From CAYNRA01 sp046296415 (GTDB taxonomy: Bacteria; Bacteroidota; Bacteroidia; Cytophagales; Spirosomataceae): a stretch of 64,000 nt of DNA. The notes under the pieces are model-generated. The model was not told where the DNA came from and ran no database searches. It saw only the letters and a program-made list of their open reading frames with translations. Positions 16,949 through 25,228 of the stretch are shown piece by piece. The stretch is taken from contig JBKBLN010000005.1 of the NCBI GenBank assembly GCA_046296415.1, positions 38,766 through 102,765 on the forward strand, written 5' to 3'. Each line of letters begins with the position of its first letter. Positions within the stretch are counted from its first letter, which is position 1. A program made the translations under genes and the position numbers.

Positions 16949-18454
16949 ATGGCAAATATTGGTAAAATCTCGCAGATCATCGGACCCGTAGTGGACGTTA
17001 GCTTCGAGGGAGAGTCTGCTTCTCTACCGGAAATTTTAGATGCCTTATCGGTGACTAAATTAAACGGTCAAAAGGTAATTCTGGAATGTCAACAACACTT
17101 GGGTGAGGACCGCGTGCGTACCATTGCGATGGATAGTACGGACGGTTTACAGCGAGGAATGGAAGCGGTTCATTTGGGCGCTCCCATCTCCATGCCAACA
17201 GGTGAAGCGATTAAGGGACGTCTATTCAATGTAGTTGGAGAGGCTATTGACGGACTTGGAAACGTAGACACTCCAGGCATGTCAATCCACCGTTCAGCAC
17301 CTAAATTTGAAGACCTTGCTACTTCGACAGAAGTCCTTTTCACAGGGATCAAAGTAATCGATCTTTTAGCTCCTTATGTAAAAGGGGGTAAAATTGGTTT
17401 ATTTGGTGGTGCAGGTGTAGGTAAGACCGTATTGATTCAAGAGTTGATCAACAACATCGCCAAGGCATACTCAGGCTTGTCTGTATTTGCGGGTGTTGGT
17501 GAGCGGACGCGGGAAGGAAACGACCTATTGCGTGAGATGATTGAATCAGGTATCGTGAAATACGGTGAAGAATTTAAGCACTCGATGGAAGAAGGCGGTT
17601 GGGATCTATCAAAAGTAGATCGTGAGGCCTTGAAAGAATCACAAGCAACCTTCATTTTCGGCCAAATGAATGAGCCTCCTGGGGCTCGTGCACGGGTAGC
17701 ACTTTCGGGCTTAACTGTTGCAGAACACTTCCGTGATGGAGATGGCGAAGGTAAAGGTCGTGATATCTTATTCTTTATTGATAACATCTTCCGTTTTACA
17801 CAAGCAGGTTCAGAGGTATCGGCCTTGTTAGGACGGATGCCATCGGCTGTAGGTTATCAGCCTACATTGGCTACAGAAATGGGTCTTATGCAAGAGCGGA
17901 TTGCCTCCACAAAACGTGGGTCAATTACCTCAGTACAAGCGGTTTATGTACCTGCGGATGACTTGACTGACCCGGCTCCTGCCACGACGTTTGCTCACTT
18001 GGATGCCACAACCGTACTTAGCCGGAAAATTGCGGAGTTGGGTATTTATCCTGCGGTTGACCCGTTGGATTCATCGTCTCGTATTTTGACAGAGGAGGTC
18101 CTTGGAAAAGCTCACTATGCTTGTGCACAGCGAGTTAAAAATATCTTACAGCGTTACAAAGAACTTCAGGATATCATCGCCATCTTGGGTATGGAAGAGC
18201 TTTCTGAAGAGGATAAATTGGTCGTTTCACGCGCTCGTCGTGTGCAGCGTTTCCTTTCACAACCGTTCTTCGTAGCCGAGCAGTTTACAGGCCTCAAAGG
18301 AGTTTTGGTTGATATCAACGATACAATCAAAGGCTTCAACGCCATCATGGACGGTGAATATGACCACCTACCAGAAGCCGCCTTTAACTTGGTTGGAACA
18401 ATCGAAGATGCCGCCCAAAAAGGAGAGCGTTTGATCGCTGAAGCTAGTAAATAA
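16949..18454 (+). CDS. atpD: F1 ATP synthase subunit beta
   Basis: This is the catalytic subunit of the F1 headpiece, 501 aa. Visible motifs are the P-loop GLFGGAGVGKTVLI, the VFAGVGERTREGNDL catalytic segment with its Glu, the Walker B strand ILFFIDNIFRFTQAG, and ALLGRMPSAVGYQPTLATEMG. The C-terminal DELSEED-type loop reads EELSEEDK, which is involved in coupling rotation. It has its own promoter and is followed by atpC, while the other ATP synthase genes are not in the window; a separate atpDC locus is common in Bacteroidota. Confidence 0.99.
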   Translation: MANIGKISQIIGPVVDVSFEGESASLPEILDALSVTKLNGQKVILECQQHLGEDRVRTIAMDSTDGLQRGMEAVHLGAPISMPTGEAIKGRLFNVVGEAIDGLGNVDTPGMSIHRSAPKFEDLATSTEVLFTGIKVIDLLAPYVKGGKIGLFGGAGVGKTVLIQELINNIAKAYSGLSVFAGVGERTREGNDLLREMIESGIVKYGEEFKHSMEEGGWDLSKVDREALKESQATFIFGQMNEPPGARARVALSGLTVAEHFRDGDGEGKGRDILFFIDNIFRFTQAGSEVSALLGRMPSAVGYQPTLATEMGLMQERIASTKRGSITSVQAVYVPADDLTDPAPATTFAHLDATTVLSRKIAELGIYPAVDPLDSSSRILTEEVLGKAHYACAQRVKNILQRYKELQDIIAILGMEELSEEDKLVVSRARRVQRFLSQPFFVAEQFTGLKGVLVDINDTIKGFNAIMDGEYDHLPEAAFNLVGTIEDAAQKGERLIAEASK

Positions 18455-18460
18455 TTTATG

Positions 18461-18484
18461 TTAGGACCTTTCAGGAGGTCCTAA
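18461..18484 (+). other. Intercistronic hairpin between atpD and atpC
   Basis: TTAGGACCT (18461-18469) pairs perfectly with AGGTCCTAA (18476-18484) around TTCAGG. No T-run follows, so it is more likely an mRNA stability or attenuation element than a full terminator, setting the beta-to-epsilon ratio. This is an inference. Confidence 0.55.
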
Positions 18485-18507
18485 CCCATCGTTGATTTCC
18501 CATTTTC

Positions 18508-18756
18508 ATGTACCTAGAAATCATAACACCCGACAAAAAGGTATTTAGCGGAGATGTAGACTCTGTGACATTACCTGGTATGCAAGGTCAGTTTCAATTA
18601 TTGAAAGATCACGCACCTTTGGTAAGTACCTTGGCAAAAGGTCCTTTGCACTACGAGATGGGAGGAAAAAAGGAATCTATTCTCGTTGATGGGGGCGTTT
18701 TGGAGGTAGCTAAAAACAAAGTATTGGTACTTGCCGAAGCGGTAGTAAAAGAGTAA
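18508..18756 (+). CDS. atpC: F1 ATP synthase subunit epsilon (short form)
   Basis: This 82-aa protein comprises only the N-terminal beta-sandwich of the epsilon subunit: MYLEIITPDKKVFSGDVDSVTLPGMQGQFQLL in parts, then DHAPLVSTLAKGPL and ILVDGGVLEVAKNKVLVLAEAV. The C-terminal helical hairpin that inhibits ATP hydrolysis in E. coli is absent, as is usual for many Bacteroidota. It binds the gamma subunit in the central stalk. The gene follows atpD by 53 bases containing a hairpin and ends before a bidirectional terminator. Confidence 0.96.
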   Translation: MYLEIITPDKKVFSGDVDSVTLPGMQGQFQLLKDHAPLVSTLAKGPLHYEMGGKKESILVDGGVLEVAKNKVLVLAEAVVKE

Positions 18757-18785
18757 GCTACTCGATAGCATAAGTAATAATAAAT

Positions 18786-18812
18786 AAAAAGAGGGCCTCA
18801 AGCCCTCTTTTT
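18786..18812. terminator. Bidirectional terminator after atpC
   Basis: AAAAAGAGGGC (18786-18796) pairs with GCCCTCTTTTT (18802-18812) around CTCAA. It ends the atpDC unit and its right arm touches the stop codon of the acyltransferase gene on the minus strand. Confidence 0.88.
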
Positions 18813-19452
18813 ATTTGTTTTTAACACTCGTTGCGGGATTACCAAAAACTGTTTCCTTAGAACTTACGTCAGAAATAACAACGGAACCTGCGCCTACTCG
18901 GGCGTTTTTTCCGATGGTGATACCACTGACAATGACAGCCCCAGGCCCAATAAAGGCGCCTTCCTCCAGGGTTACCCCCGAATTTATACAAGCTCCAGCT
19001 CCTATGTGGACATAGTCTTGAATCGTCACATCAGGCTCAATGATGGCGCCAGATAAAAGAATGGTGTGATGACCGATGGTAACTTTTGGGTTTACTATAA
19101 CTCCCGAAGCGATAAGGTTGCCATGGCCTATGGAGGCATCATTGGACACGACGGCTCTTGGGTGAATGGCATTGACAGGCATTACTTTTCGTCTTTCCAA
19201 CAGCATTTTTACCAGTGATTTACGATCGCTTACGTGATCAACGGCAACAAATGCTTCTGTTTTTTGGCCAATTAGCTTAAGAAACCCATCGTCGTCAGTT
19301 TCGCCCAATACCATTATATCCATGATCTCTTGGCCAATTTTGGATTTATCGTCATCTAGAAATCCATAAATTAAAACTTGATTGGCATTAAAAATATCGG
19401 CTACGGTTTTACCAAGTGTACCAGCGCCGAGTATCAGAACAGGATTATCCAT
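18811..19452 (-). CDS. Sugar O-acyltransferase, NeuD/PglD-like, hexapeptide repeats
   Basis: The 213-aa protein has an N-terminal Rossmann-like substrate-binding domain (PVLILGAGTLGKTVADIF) and a C-terminal left-handed beta helix of hexapeptide repeats (about residues 95-200, e.g. HPRAVVSNDASIGHGNLIASG in parts, then VTIGHHTILLSGAIIEPDV). This is the plan of PglD/NeuD acetyltransferases that acetylate nucleotide-linked amino sugars for surface glycans or sialic acid pathways. The expected catalytic His is likely in the IGHG or IGHH turns. I start at ATG 19452 rather than TTG 19476, because the -7 box of the likely promoter overlaps that TTG. Confidence 0.88.
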   Translation of the reverse strand: MDNPVLILGAGTLGKTVADIFNANQVLIYGFLDDDKSKIGQEIMDIMVLGETDDDGFLKLIGQKTEAFVAVDHVSDRKSLVKMLLERRKVMPVNAIHPRAVVSNDASIGHGNLIASGVIVNPKVTIGHHTILLSGAIIEPDVTIQDYVHIGAGACINSGVTLEEGAFIGPGAVIVSGITIGKNARVGAGSVVISDVSSKETVFGNPATSVKNK

Positions 19453-19473
19453 GATTACAAACAAAATTTTGGG

Positions 19474-19481
19474 CAAAGATA
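19474..19481 (-). promoter_or_regulatory. Candidate -7 element for the NeuD-like gene
   Basis: The minus strand reads TATCTTTG 21 bases before ATG 19452. It rules out the upstream TTG as a start if active. No strong -33 TTG is visible. Confidence 0.4.
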
Positions 19482-19487
19482 CCCAAT

Positions 19488-20381
19488 TTATTCTGGCTTG
19501 TTTCGAAGTTTGTTCCGGTAGCTTTGGTATTTCTCTTGATACACTTCTTGAGAAATAGTCAAAAGGATGGTCAGGGCAAAAGGAAGCTGATTGGATCTGT
19601 TTCCACCGTAGATCGTTGAATCCAGCTCCGACAACGCATCCAACAAACGATCATTCGGTAAAATTTGGTAAATCTCGCGGGTGGTATAGGTAGACACGGG
19701 GACTTTGAGTAGCCACTCTAAATGATTTTTCCAGATGATGAGTACAGAACTTACTTGTTGGATATCGTCATGGTTTTTGGCTAGTTTTCGAAATTGGGCA
19801 ACAAATTCTTTATGTTTTCGGCTGAATAGAAATAAGTGGTAAAGACTTCGAATTTGCTGGCCGAAAAGGCCAAAAAGTATCGAAAAAACAACGGCCAATA
19901 TTCCAAGAATTCGAAACAAGGCAGGGTAGTCGAAACCCAATCGAATTTGCACTTGTCTACTTTCTGCTTTGAAGGGGATCCGAAAGGGTTTTCCGTTGGG
20001 GAGAAGTTGTTTTAGGATAATGGAATCACGCTTTGGATATACCGCGGTACAATCCAAACCAGGAGGGCGTATAAACAAAGGTAATTGAAGGTATTGAACA
20101 GGATTTACATCCAATGAAATGAAAGTATAAACGACACTGTCTAAACTACCCATTTTATTGGTTTGGGTATCAAAAATTTCTCTTTTTACGATTTTAAAAG
20201 GTTGAAAATCAAAGGTTTCATCAGGAAAGAATACATCCGTTTGTACAGGGTGACGGAAACTCAGCGAATATTGTATGGGTTGACCTATCCGGAGGGTATC
20301 TTGTAAGAACAAGCCTACAGGCTTTTGAGCGGAAACAGAAAAAGAAAGGAAAAGTCCAATTAGGTAGAGTGATCGCATCAA
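19488..20381 (-). CDS. Single-pass membrane protein linked to the DUF58 gene
   Basis: This 297-aa protein has a signal peptide (about 1-18, SFSVSAQ), a periplasmic beta-rich domain (about 20-150, beginning LFLQDTLRIGQPIQYSLSF), one transmembrane helix (about 156-175) and a cytoplasmic helical tail with KVPVSTYTTREIYQIL and LDALSELDSTIYGG. This layout is that of the unnamed partner that accompanies DUF58 proteins in Bacteroidota Bat (aerotolerance) loci, whose tail resembles DUF4381-like or BatD-like proteins. Its start overlaps the DUF58 stop by 4 bases, so the two are translationally coupled. MoxR and BatA/BatB genes are not in the window. Confidence 0.75.
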   Translation of the reverse strand: MMRSLYLIGLFLSFSVSAQKPVGLFLQDTLRIGQPIQYSLSFRHPVQTDVFFPDETFDFQPFKIVKREIFDTQTNKMGSLDSVVYTFISLDVNPVQYLQLPLFIRPPGLDCTAVYPKRDSIILKQLLPNGKPFRIPFKAESRQVQIRLGFDYPALFRILGILAVVFSILFGLFGQQIRSLYHLFLFSRKHKEFVAQFRKLAKNHDDIQQVSSVLIIWKNHLEWLLKVPVSTYTTREIYQILPNDRLLDALSELDSTIYGGNRSNQLPFALTILLTISQEVYQEKYQSYRNKLRNKPE

Positions 20382-21238
20382 TTTCGAATTCTAAAAAGTT
20401 GAATTAATTGAGGAACATAATCTTCTTGCGAATCAATGGAGATATAATTTGCATTGTTTTGTTTGCAAATTTTTTCGAGTTGTTCTTGATTGTGTTGAAT
20501 AGCATCTCGAATATCCCTTTTAACAAAAATGGAAGAGGTATTAACCCAAACAATTTGTCCGGACTCCCGGTCCATGACGGGGATGGTGCCTAAACTAGGA
20601 AGTCGAACCTCCCGTTGATCATACAGGTGTACTACCACGAGATCATGTTTTTGAGCAAGGGCTTTTAAATTGTATTCGTATTCGGTATCTAAAAAGTCGG
20701 AAATTAGTATAACGACGCTTTTTCTTTTCAAAACATTTAACGCAAAACGGAGGGCGGCATTTAGATCTGTTTTAGGACTTATTGGTTTGTGTTTAAAGAG
20801 TTTGAGGATGAATTCATATCCGTGTTTCATCCCGTGTGAGGGTTTAAGGTATAGCTCTTTTTGGTCGGAGAAGCAATATAATCCGACGTGACTGGCTTCT
20901 TTAATGGCAGAGAGAGCCAAAACACCGGCTATTTCTTTGGCTGTGTCTACCTTTCGTTTTTGGCCATTTCCTACTTCTTGGGAGGCACTTACATCGATGA
21001 GAAAGAAAACATTTTGCTCTTTTTCTTCCCGGTAAATTTTGACGTAAGCGCCTTCTCCTTTGGCGGTGGTGTTCCAGTCGATGGTTCGGATATCATCACC
21101 GTACTGGTAGGTTCGTAAGTCGCTGAACTCAAGGCCAGAACCTTTAAATACGGAACGGAAATTTCCCCGCATTTGGGAGTTAACGGCTTTGCGAATGCGA
21201 ATTTCATATTTATTGAGTCGGGCGATTAGACTTTGCAT
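20378..21238 (-). CDS. DUF58 domain-containing protein
   Basis: This 286-aa protein carries the DUF58 hallmark SDLRTYQYGDDIRTIDWNTTAK (in parts FSDLRTYQYGDD and IRTIDWNTTAK, about residues 36-58), followed by a VWA-like fold: VFFLIDVSASQEVG gives the DxSxS metal-binding motif, and VVILISDFLDTEYE a later strand. Such proteins act with MoxR-type AAA+ ATPases as chaperone-like partners for membrane or periplasmic complexes. It has no membrane segment, so it is cytoplasmic. It is the first gene of the pair with the downstream membrane protein; the moxR gene itself is not adjacent. Confidence 0.9.
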   Translation of the reverse strand: MQSLIARLNKYEIRIRKAVNSQMRGNFRSVFKGSGLEFSDLRTYQYGDDIRTIDWNTTAKGEGAYVKIYREEKEQNVFFLIDVSASQEVGNGQKRKVDTAKEIAGVLALSAIKEASHVGLYCFSDQKELYLKPSHGMKHGYEFILKLFKHKPISPKTDLNAALRFALNVLKRKSVVILISDFLDTEYEYNLKALAQKHDLVVVHLYDQREVRLPSLGTIPVMDRESGQIVWVNTSSIFVKRDIRDAIQHNQEQLEKICKQNNANYISIDSQEDYVPQLIQLFRIRN

Positions 21239-21252
21239 GCATTATTCACCAA

Positions 21253-21279
21253 TTGATCTCCTGAGAATACGTACCTTTG
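21253..21279 (+). promoter_or_regulatory. Candidate promoter for the DUF4296 lipoprotein gene
   Basis: TTG (21253-21255) and TACCTTTG (21272-21279) are spaced by 16 bases. The box lies just upstream of ATG 21309 and supports that start over in-frame ATGs further upstream. Confidence 0.5.
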
Positions 21280-21308
21280 TACTGCTTTGTTTGCAAAATA
21301 CTAGGAAT

Positions 21309-21692
21309 ATGCTAGAAACACGTTATTTCTTCGCCCGATTTGGGGGATTTTTCATGGGAGCCTGTTTGCTGACAAGTTGTTTAGGTGAGCCAGAACCACC
21401 ACAAGGTGTTTTGAGCCCAGAGGAAATGAAACCCTTATTGAAAGAGTTTCACCTGCTGGAGGCACAAGTGGCGCGAATGAGTTTTCAAAATCAAGATTCT
21501 GCGAAGGTTGCCTTTCAGTATTTGGAAAAAAAAATCTTTAAGAAATACGGAATTGACAGCGTTACCTATGCGAAATCTTACCAATTTTATGGTGAGAATC
21601 CCGCTGTTTTTTTGAGAATTTATGAAGATGTCTCGAAAGATCTAGAAGCTACAAAAGATAGTGTGTATCGATTAAAAACGAAAAAGCCATGA
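21309..21692 (+). CDS. DUF4296 family lipoprotein
   Basis: This 127-aa protein has a lipoprotein signal (ACLLTSC, Cys24 or so) then GVLSPEEMKPLLKEFHLLEAQV, given here as VLSPEEM and LLKEFHLLEAQVA, which is the DUF4296 opening. The remainder is helical with YGIDSVTYAKSYQFYGENP, a pattern seen throughout this Bacteroidota family. Function is unknown. An upstream in-frame ATG at 21189 is excluded by the promoter-like sequence and because it would overlap the divergent DUF58 gene. The stop overlaps the start of the mannosyltransferase gene (ATGA), so the two are coupled. Confidence 0.85.
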   Translation: MLETRYFFARFGGFFMGACLLTSCLGEPEPPQGVLSPEEMKPLLKEFHLLEAQVARMSFQNQDSAKVAFQYLEKKIFKKYGIDSVTYAKSYQFYGENPAVFLRIYEDVSKDLEATKDSVYRLKTKKP

Positions 21693-22417
21693 GTCAAAAC
21701 CTCGTTATTATTCCAACATACAATGAAATTGAGAATATTGAAGCCATCATTCGCCGCGTATTTTCACTGGAAGTTCCTTTCGATGTATTGATTGTGGACG
21801 ATGGCTCTCCGGATGGTACAGGAAAGCGGGTAAAAGAATTGATACTTGAGTTTCCTAATCGATTGTTTCTGGAGGAAAGAAAAGGAAAACTTGGATTAGG
21901 CACGGCGTATATTCATGGATTTCAGTGGGCATTGGCCAGGTCATATGCCTACATTTACGAAATGGACGCTGATTTTTCCCATAATCCGGATGATCTCGTT
22001 CGGTTGTATCAATCATGTGCACAGGGCGGGCATGATGTGGCGATTGGTTCCCGTTACATTCGGGGGGTAAACGTAGTGAATTGGCCGATTGGTCGAGTCT
22101 TGATGTCGTATTTTGCGGGAGTATATGTTCGATTTATAACAGGAATGCCCATCATGGATCCCACCGGAGGATTTATTTGTTATTCAAAAAAAGTATTGGA
22201 GAGGATTCCTTTGAATCAAATCACTTTTGTGGGGTACGCCTTTCAAATCGAAATGAAGTTCAACGCCTATTTGTACGGTTTTTCGTACGAGGAGGTACCG
22301 ATTATCTTCACAGATCGGACCAAAGGGGAGTCAAAGATGTCTACAAAAATATTCCGAGAAGCTGTATTTGGGGTAATTTTAATGAAAATTTGGAGTTGGT
22401 TTAAATCTTTTAAATAA
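21689..22417 (+). CDS. Polyprenol-phosphate mannosyltransferase (GT2)
   Basis: This 242-aa family 2 glycosyltransferase starts NLVIIPTYNEIENIEAIIRRV, here in parts, with LIVDDGSPDGTGKRV carrying the nucleotide-binding Asp pair and IYEMDADFSHNPDDL the DxD motif. GGFICYSKKVLERI and VPIIFTDRTKGESKMS are the conserved acceptor-site features of dolichyl/polyprenol phosphate mannose synthases. It should transfer mannose from GDP-mannose to a lipid phosphate at the inner membrane, making a donor for glycosylation of envelope proteins or glycans. There is no C-terminal membrane domain. It overlaps the lipoprotein gene by 4 bases. Confidence 0.92.
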   Translation: MSQNLVIIPTYNEIENIEAIIRRVFSLEVPFDVLIVDDGSPDGTGKRVKELILEFPNRLFLEERKGKLGLGTAYIHGFQWALARSYAYIYEMDADFSHNPDDLVRLYQSCAQGGHDVAIGSRYIRGVNVVNWPIGRVLMSYFAGVYVRFITGMPIMDPTGGFICYSKKVLERIPLNQITFVGYAFQIEMKFNAYLYGFSYEEVPIIFTDRTKGESKMSTKIFREAVFGVILMKIWSWFKSFK

Positions 22418-22424
22418 GGCAGAG

Positions 22425-22432
22425 TACCTTTG
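22425..22432 (+). promoter_or_regulatory. Candidate -7 element for gcvT
   Basis: TACCTTTG matches TAnnTTTG and lies 20 bases before the gcvT ATG. A TTG at 22396-22398 is farther than the usual spacing. Confidence 0.4.
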
Positions 22433-22451
22433 TTCTGTAAAAAAAATCAAC

Positions 22452-23546
22452 ATGACCCTAAAGACCATTCCCTTACAATCTGTTCATGAAGCATTGGGTG
22501 CCAAAATGGTGCCATTTGCCGGTTATTTAATGCCAGTTCGGTATTCTTCAGACCTTGAGGAGCACCTTTGTGTTCGTCAAAAAGTAGGTATTTTTGATGT
22601 ATCGCACATGGGTGAATTTTTGATCAAAGGACCTAAAGCCTTGGATTTAATCCAGCGGGTATCTGCAAATGATGCCTCCACTTTGTCACCTGGGAAGGTA
22701 CAATACAGTTATCTACCCAATGTACAAGGTGGCGTGGTGGATGATTTATTGATCTATTGTTTGGCTCCGGAAACGTATTACTTGGTTGTTAATGCTTCCA
22801 ATATAGAGAAAGATTGGAACTGGATAGCATCCTACAACACCGAAGGCGTGGACATGACTAATTTGTCGGAAAACACGTGTTTATTCGCTGTCCAAGGACC
22901 TTTAGCTGAGGCAACTCTGCAAGGATTAACGGATATCCCTTTAGGAGACATGGCATATTACACGTGCCAACAAGGGACATTGGCGGGCATTTCCAATGTT
23001 TTGATTTCGGCAACGGGTTATACGGGAGCAGGTGGTTTTGAACTTTATGTTCCATCTAGCGAGGCGGAGGCTGTTTGGAATGCCATATTGGCGGCCGGAG
23101 CTCCTCATGGAATTCAACCGATTGGATTAGGTGCTCGGGACACATTAAGGCTTGAGATGGGCTACTGTCTGTATGGGAATGATATAACAGACGAAACATC
23201 TCCTCTAGAAGCAGGGTTGGGCTGGGTTACGAAATTTACCAAATCATTTGTGAATTCGGAGGCACTTCAAGAACAAAAAAGGTTGGGCCTAGAACGAAAA
23301 TTAGTGGCCATTCTCATGGTAGATAAAGCGATTCCAAGAAGTCATTATCCCGTCTGTGCGGCCGACGGAACAGTGATTGGAGAGGTTACTTCTGGGACTA
23401 TGTCACCTGTTTTGCAGAAAGGAATTGCATTGGCGTATGTAGCCTTGGCCCATGCTCAGGTTGGGCAGGAAGTTTGGGTCAAGGTCCGTGAAAAATTAAT
23501 GCGAGCGGAAGTGGTTAAACTCCCGTTTGTTTCAAAAGGTGTTTGA
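22452..23546 (+). CDS. gcvT: Glycine cleavage system aminomethyltransferase (T protein)
   Basis: GcvT takes the aminomethyl group from the H protein and transfers the one-carbon unit to tetrahydrofolate, releasing ammonia. The 364-aa protein shows the full-length family pattern: GAKMVPFAGYLMPVRYS, VGIFDVSHMGEFLIKG, GYTGAGGFELYVPS, LGARDTLRLEMGYCLYGND with the catalytic-site Asp, and the C-terminal barrel GEVTSGTMSPVLQKGIALAYV. The genes for the H and P proteins are not adjacent. It probably has its own promoter and ends at a strong terminator. Confidence 0.97.
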   Translation: MTLKTIPLQSVHEALGAKMVPFAGYLMPVRYSSDLEEHLCVRQKVGIFDVSHMGEFLIKGPKALDLIQRVSANDASTLSPGKVQYSYLPNVQGGVVDDLLIYCLAPETYYLVVNASNIEKDWNWIASYNTEGVDMTNLSENTCLFAVQGPLAEATLQGLTDIPLGDMAYYTCQQGTLAGISNVLISATGYTGAGGFELYVPSSEAEAVWNAILAAGAPHGIQPIGLGARDTLRLEMGYCLYGNDITDETSPLEAGLGWVTKFTKSFVNSEALQEQKRLGLERKLVAILMVDKAIPRSHYPVCAADGTVIGEVTSGTMSPVLQKGIALAYVALAHAQVGQEVWVKVREKLMRAEVVKLPFVSKGV

Positions 23547-23560
23547 TTGAAAAAAGATAA

Positions 23561-23594
23561 AAAAAGGGACGTTGAATCAATAACGTCCCTTTTT
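23561..23594 (+). terminator. Terminator after gcvT
   Basis: AAAAAGGGACGTT (23561-23573) pairs with AACGTCCCTTTTT (23582-23594) around an 8-base loop. It ends in a T-run. Confidence 0.85.
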
Positions 23595-23724
23595 GTTTGG
23601 AAACTATGGAGTTGGAGAAGGGATGGTAACACCGTTGGGGAAACTGTATGCTTGCATACTATGCTGAAAATGACTAATTTGGGATCTAATTCAACTCTTT
23701 AGTCACTTTTATCAACATTAAAAA

Positions 23725-24864
23725 ATGAATTTTACCCTATCAGAAGAACATGTGGCCGTACAGCAGGCTGCACGGGATTTTGCCAGGACCGAGCTACTTC
23801 CTGGTGTGATTGACCGCGACATTCAAGCGCAATTTCCGGCGGCACAAGTAAAAAAAATGGGCGAGTTAGGATTTATGGGCATGATGGTGGATCCTGCCTA
23901 TGGGGGAGGTGGGATGGATACGCTAAGTTACGTATTGGCGATGGAAGAAATTTCCAAAGTAGATGCCTCCGCTGGTGTGATTATGTCGGTGAATAACTCA
24001 TTGGTTTGTTATGGACTAAACCAGTATGGCAGTGAGGAGCAAAAAGAGACGTTTTTGCGTCCACTGGCTACAGGAGAGAAATTGGGAGCCTTTTGTTTGT
24101 CGGAGCCCGAGGCGGGATCTGATGCCACGTCGCAAAAGACGACTGCAGAGGAATTCGAGGGGGGATATGTGGTGAATGGGATAAAAAATTGGATAACCAA
24201 CGGGAATTCGGCTGATATTTACCTTGTAATGGCACAAACTGACGCGAGTTTGAAGCATAAAGGAATCAATTGTTTGGTGGTTGAAAAAGGTGCACCGGGT
24301 TTTTCAGTAGGAAAGAAAGAGGACAAAATGGGTATTCGGGCATCAGATACGCATTCATTGATGTTTCAGGATGTTAAAGTCCCGGTTAGTCAACGAATAG
24401 GAGAAAACGGATTTGGATTCAAGTTCGCCATGAGTACACTGAATGGAGGCCGGATTGGTATAGCGGCACAGGCATTGGGTATTGCCGCAGGGGCTTATGA
24501 ATTGTCTGTGGCATATGCCAAAGAACGAAAAGCTTTTGGAAAAGTGATCGCAGACCACCAGGCCATTCAATTCAAATTAGCCGACATGCGAACACGCATT
24601 CAGGCTGCTCGCCTTTTGGTGTATGAAGCTGCGGTTAAAAAAGATCAAGGCCAAGCCTATGTTGAGGCGGCGGCAATGGCTAAACTCTATGCCTCAGAGG
24701 TAGCTATGTGGGCCACTACCGAAGCCGTTCAGATTCATGGAGGTTATGGTTATGTTCGAGAATACCATGTAGAGCGAATGATGCGTGACGCCAAAATTAC
24801 GCAGATCTATGAGGGTACTTCTGAGATTCAGCGATTGGTTATCGCACGCGAAATCCTAAAATAA
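23725..24864 (+). CDS. Acyl-CoA dehydrogenase
   Basis: This 379-aa flavoenzyme oxidises acyl-CoA to trans-2-enoyl-CoA, passing electrons to an electron-transfer flavoprotein. The FAD and substrate motifs FCLSEPEAGSDATSQKTTA, WITNGNSADIYLVMAQT, and QAIQFKLADMRTRIQAARLL are present, and the catalytic base is the Glu in QIYEGTSEIQRLVIAREIL near the C-terminus. The KLYASEVAMWATTEAVQIHGGYG helix is characteristic of the short/medium-chain group. It sits alone between two terminators, with a 178-base upstream gap in which I see no clear promoter. Confidence 0.95.
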   Translation: MNFTLSEEHVAVQQAARDFARTELLPGVIDRDIQAQFPAAQVKKMGELGFMGMMVDPAYGGGGMDTLSYVLAMEEISKVDASAGVIMSVNNSLVCYGLNQYGSEEQKETFLRPLATGEKLGAFCLSEPEAGSDATSQKTTAEEFEGGYVVNGIKNWITNGNSADIYLVMAQTDASLKHKGINCLVVEKGAPGFSVGKKEDKMGIRASDTHSLMFQDVKVPVSQRIGENGFGFKFAMSTLNGGRIGIAAQALGIAAGAYELSVAYAKERKAFGKVIADHQAIQFKLADMRTRIQAARLLVYEAAVKKDQGQAYVEAAAMAKLYASEVAMWATTEAVQIHGGYGYVREYHVERMMRDAKITQIYEGTSEIQRLVIAREILK

Positions 24865-24888
24865 AAATGAATTTTTTTTCATTTGGCT

Positions 24889-24920
24889 GGCTAGACAGTG
24901 TTCTACTGTCTAGCCTTTTT
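24889..24920 (+). terminator. Terminator after acyl-CoA dehydrogenase gene
   Basis: GGCTAGACAGT (24889-24899) pairs perfectly with ACTGTCTAGCC (24905-24915) and is followed by TTTTT. Confidence 0.9.
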
Positions 24921-25228
24921 GTTGTATAGAGTCGGCTGGGACGGGTATTGAATAAAAAGTTCTTTTTTTCTTACAAGCGAAATACTAGACAATCCAGGAA
25001 CGAAGTTAAATTAGAGTTAGATTTTTTTAAGAAAATGGGGCAAATCTATGCTCAGATGTGGTATTTATTGAGCATGAGATAAAATGTAGGAAATTTGAAT
25101 TTTTTAGAATAATTATTAGTTTTGTACAAATAATATCAAAAAAGTGATATTGATCCAACATCAGGCTGTACAGAAAATACGAACTAGCTCAACCTGTGAT
25201 TAACCCTTGATAAAATACCCCACTGCAT
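24921..25228 (+). promoter_or_regulatory. Long upstream region of the AraC regulator with inverted repeats
   Basis: This AT-rich stretch of about 308 bases holds no gene. It contains an inverted repeat ATGCTCA/TGAGCAT (25048-25054 and 25069-25075, 14-base spacer) just before the promoter, and a second, AATATCA/TGATATT (25133-25139 and 25146-25152, 6-base spacer), just after the -7 box. Both are placed where operator sites would act. Confidence 0.5.
25095..25125 (+). promoter_or_regulatory. Bacteroidota-type promoter for the AraC regulator
   Basis: TTTG (25095-25098) and TAGTTTTG (25118-25125) are separated by 19 bases, a full consensus match. Transcription would start near 25132, giving a leader of almost 100 bases before ATG 25229. 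Confidence 0.68.

Noticed and set aside
23646..23659. Palindrome GTATGC-TT-GCATAC upstream of the acyl-CoA dehydrogenase gene
   Set aside because: It is short and has no T-run. No promoter alignment supports an operator role, and such a palindrome can occur by chance.
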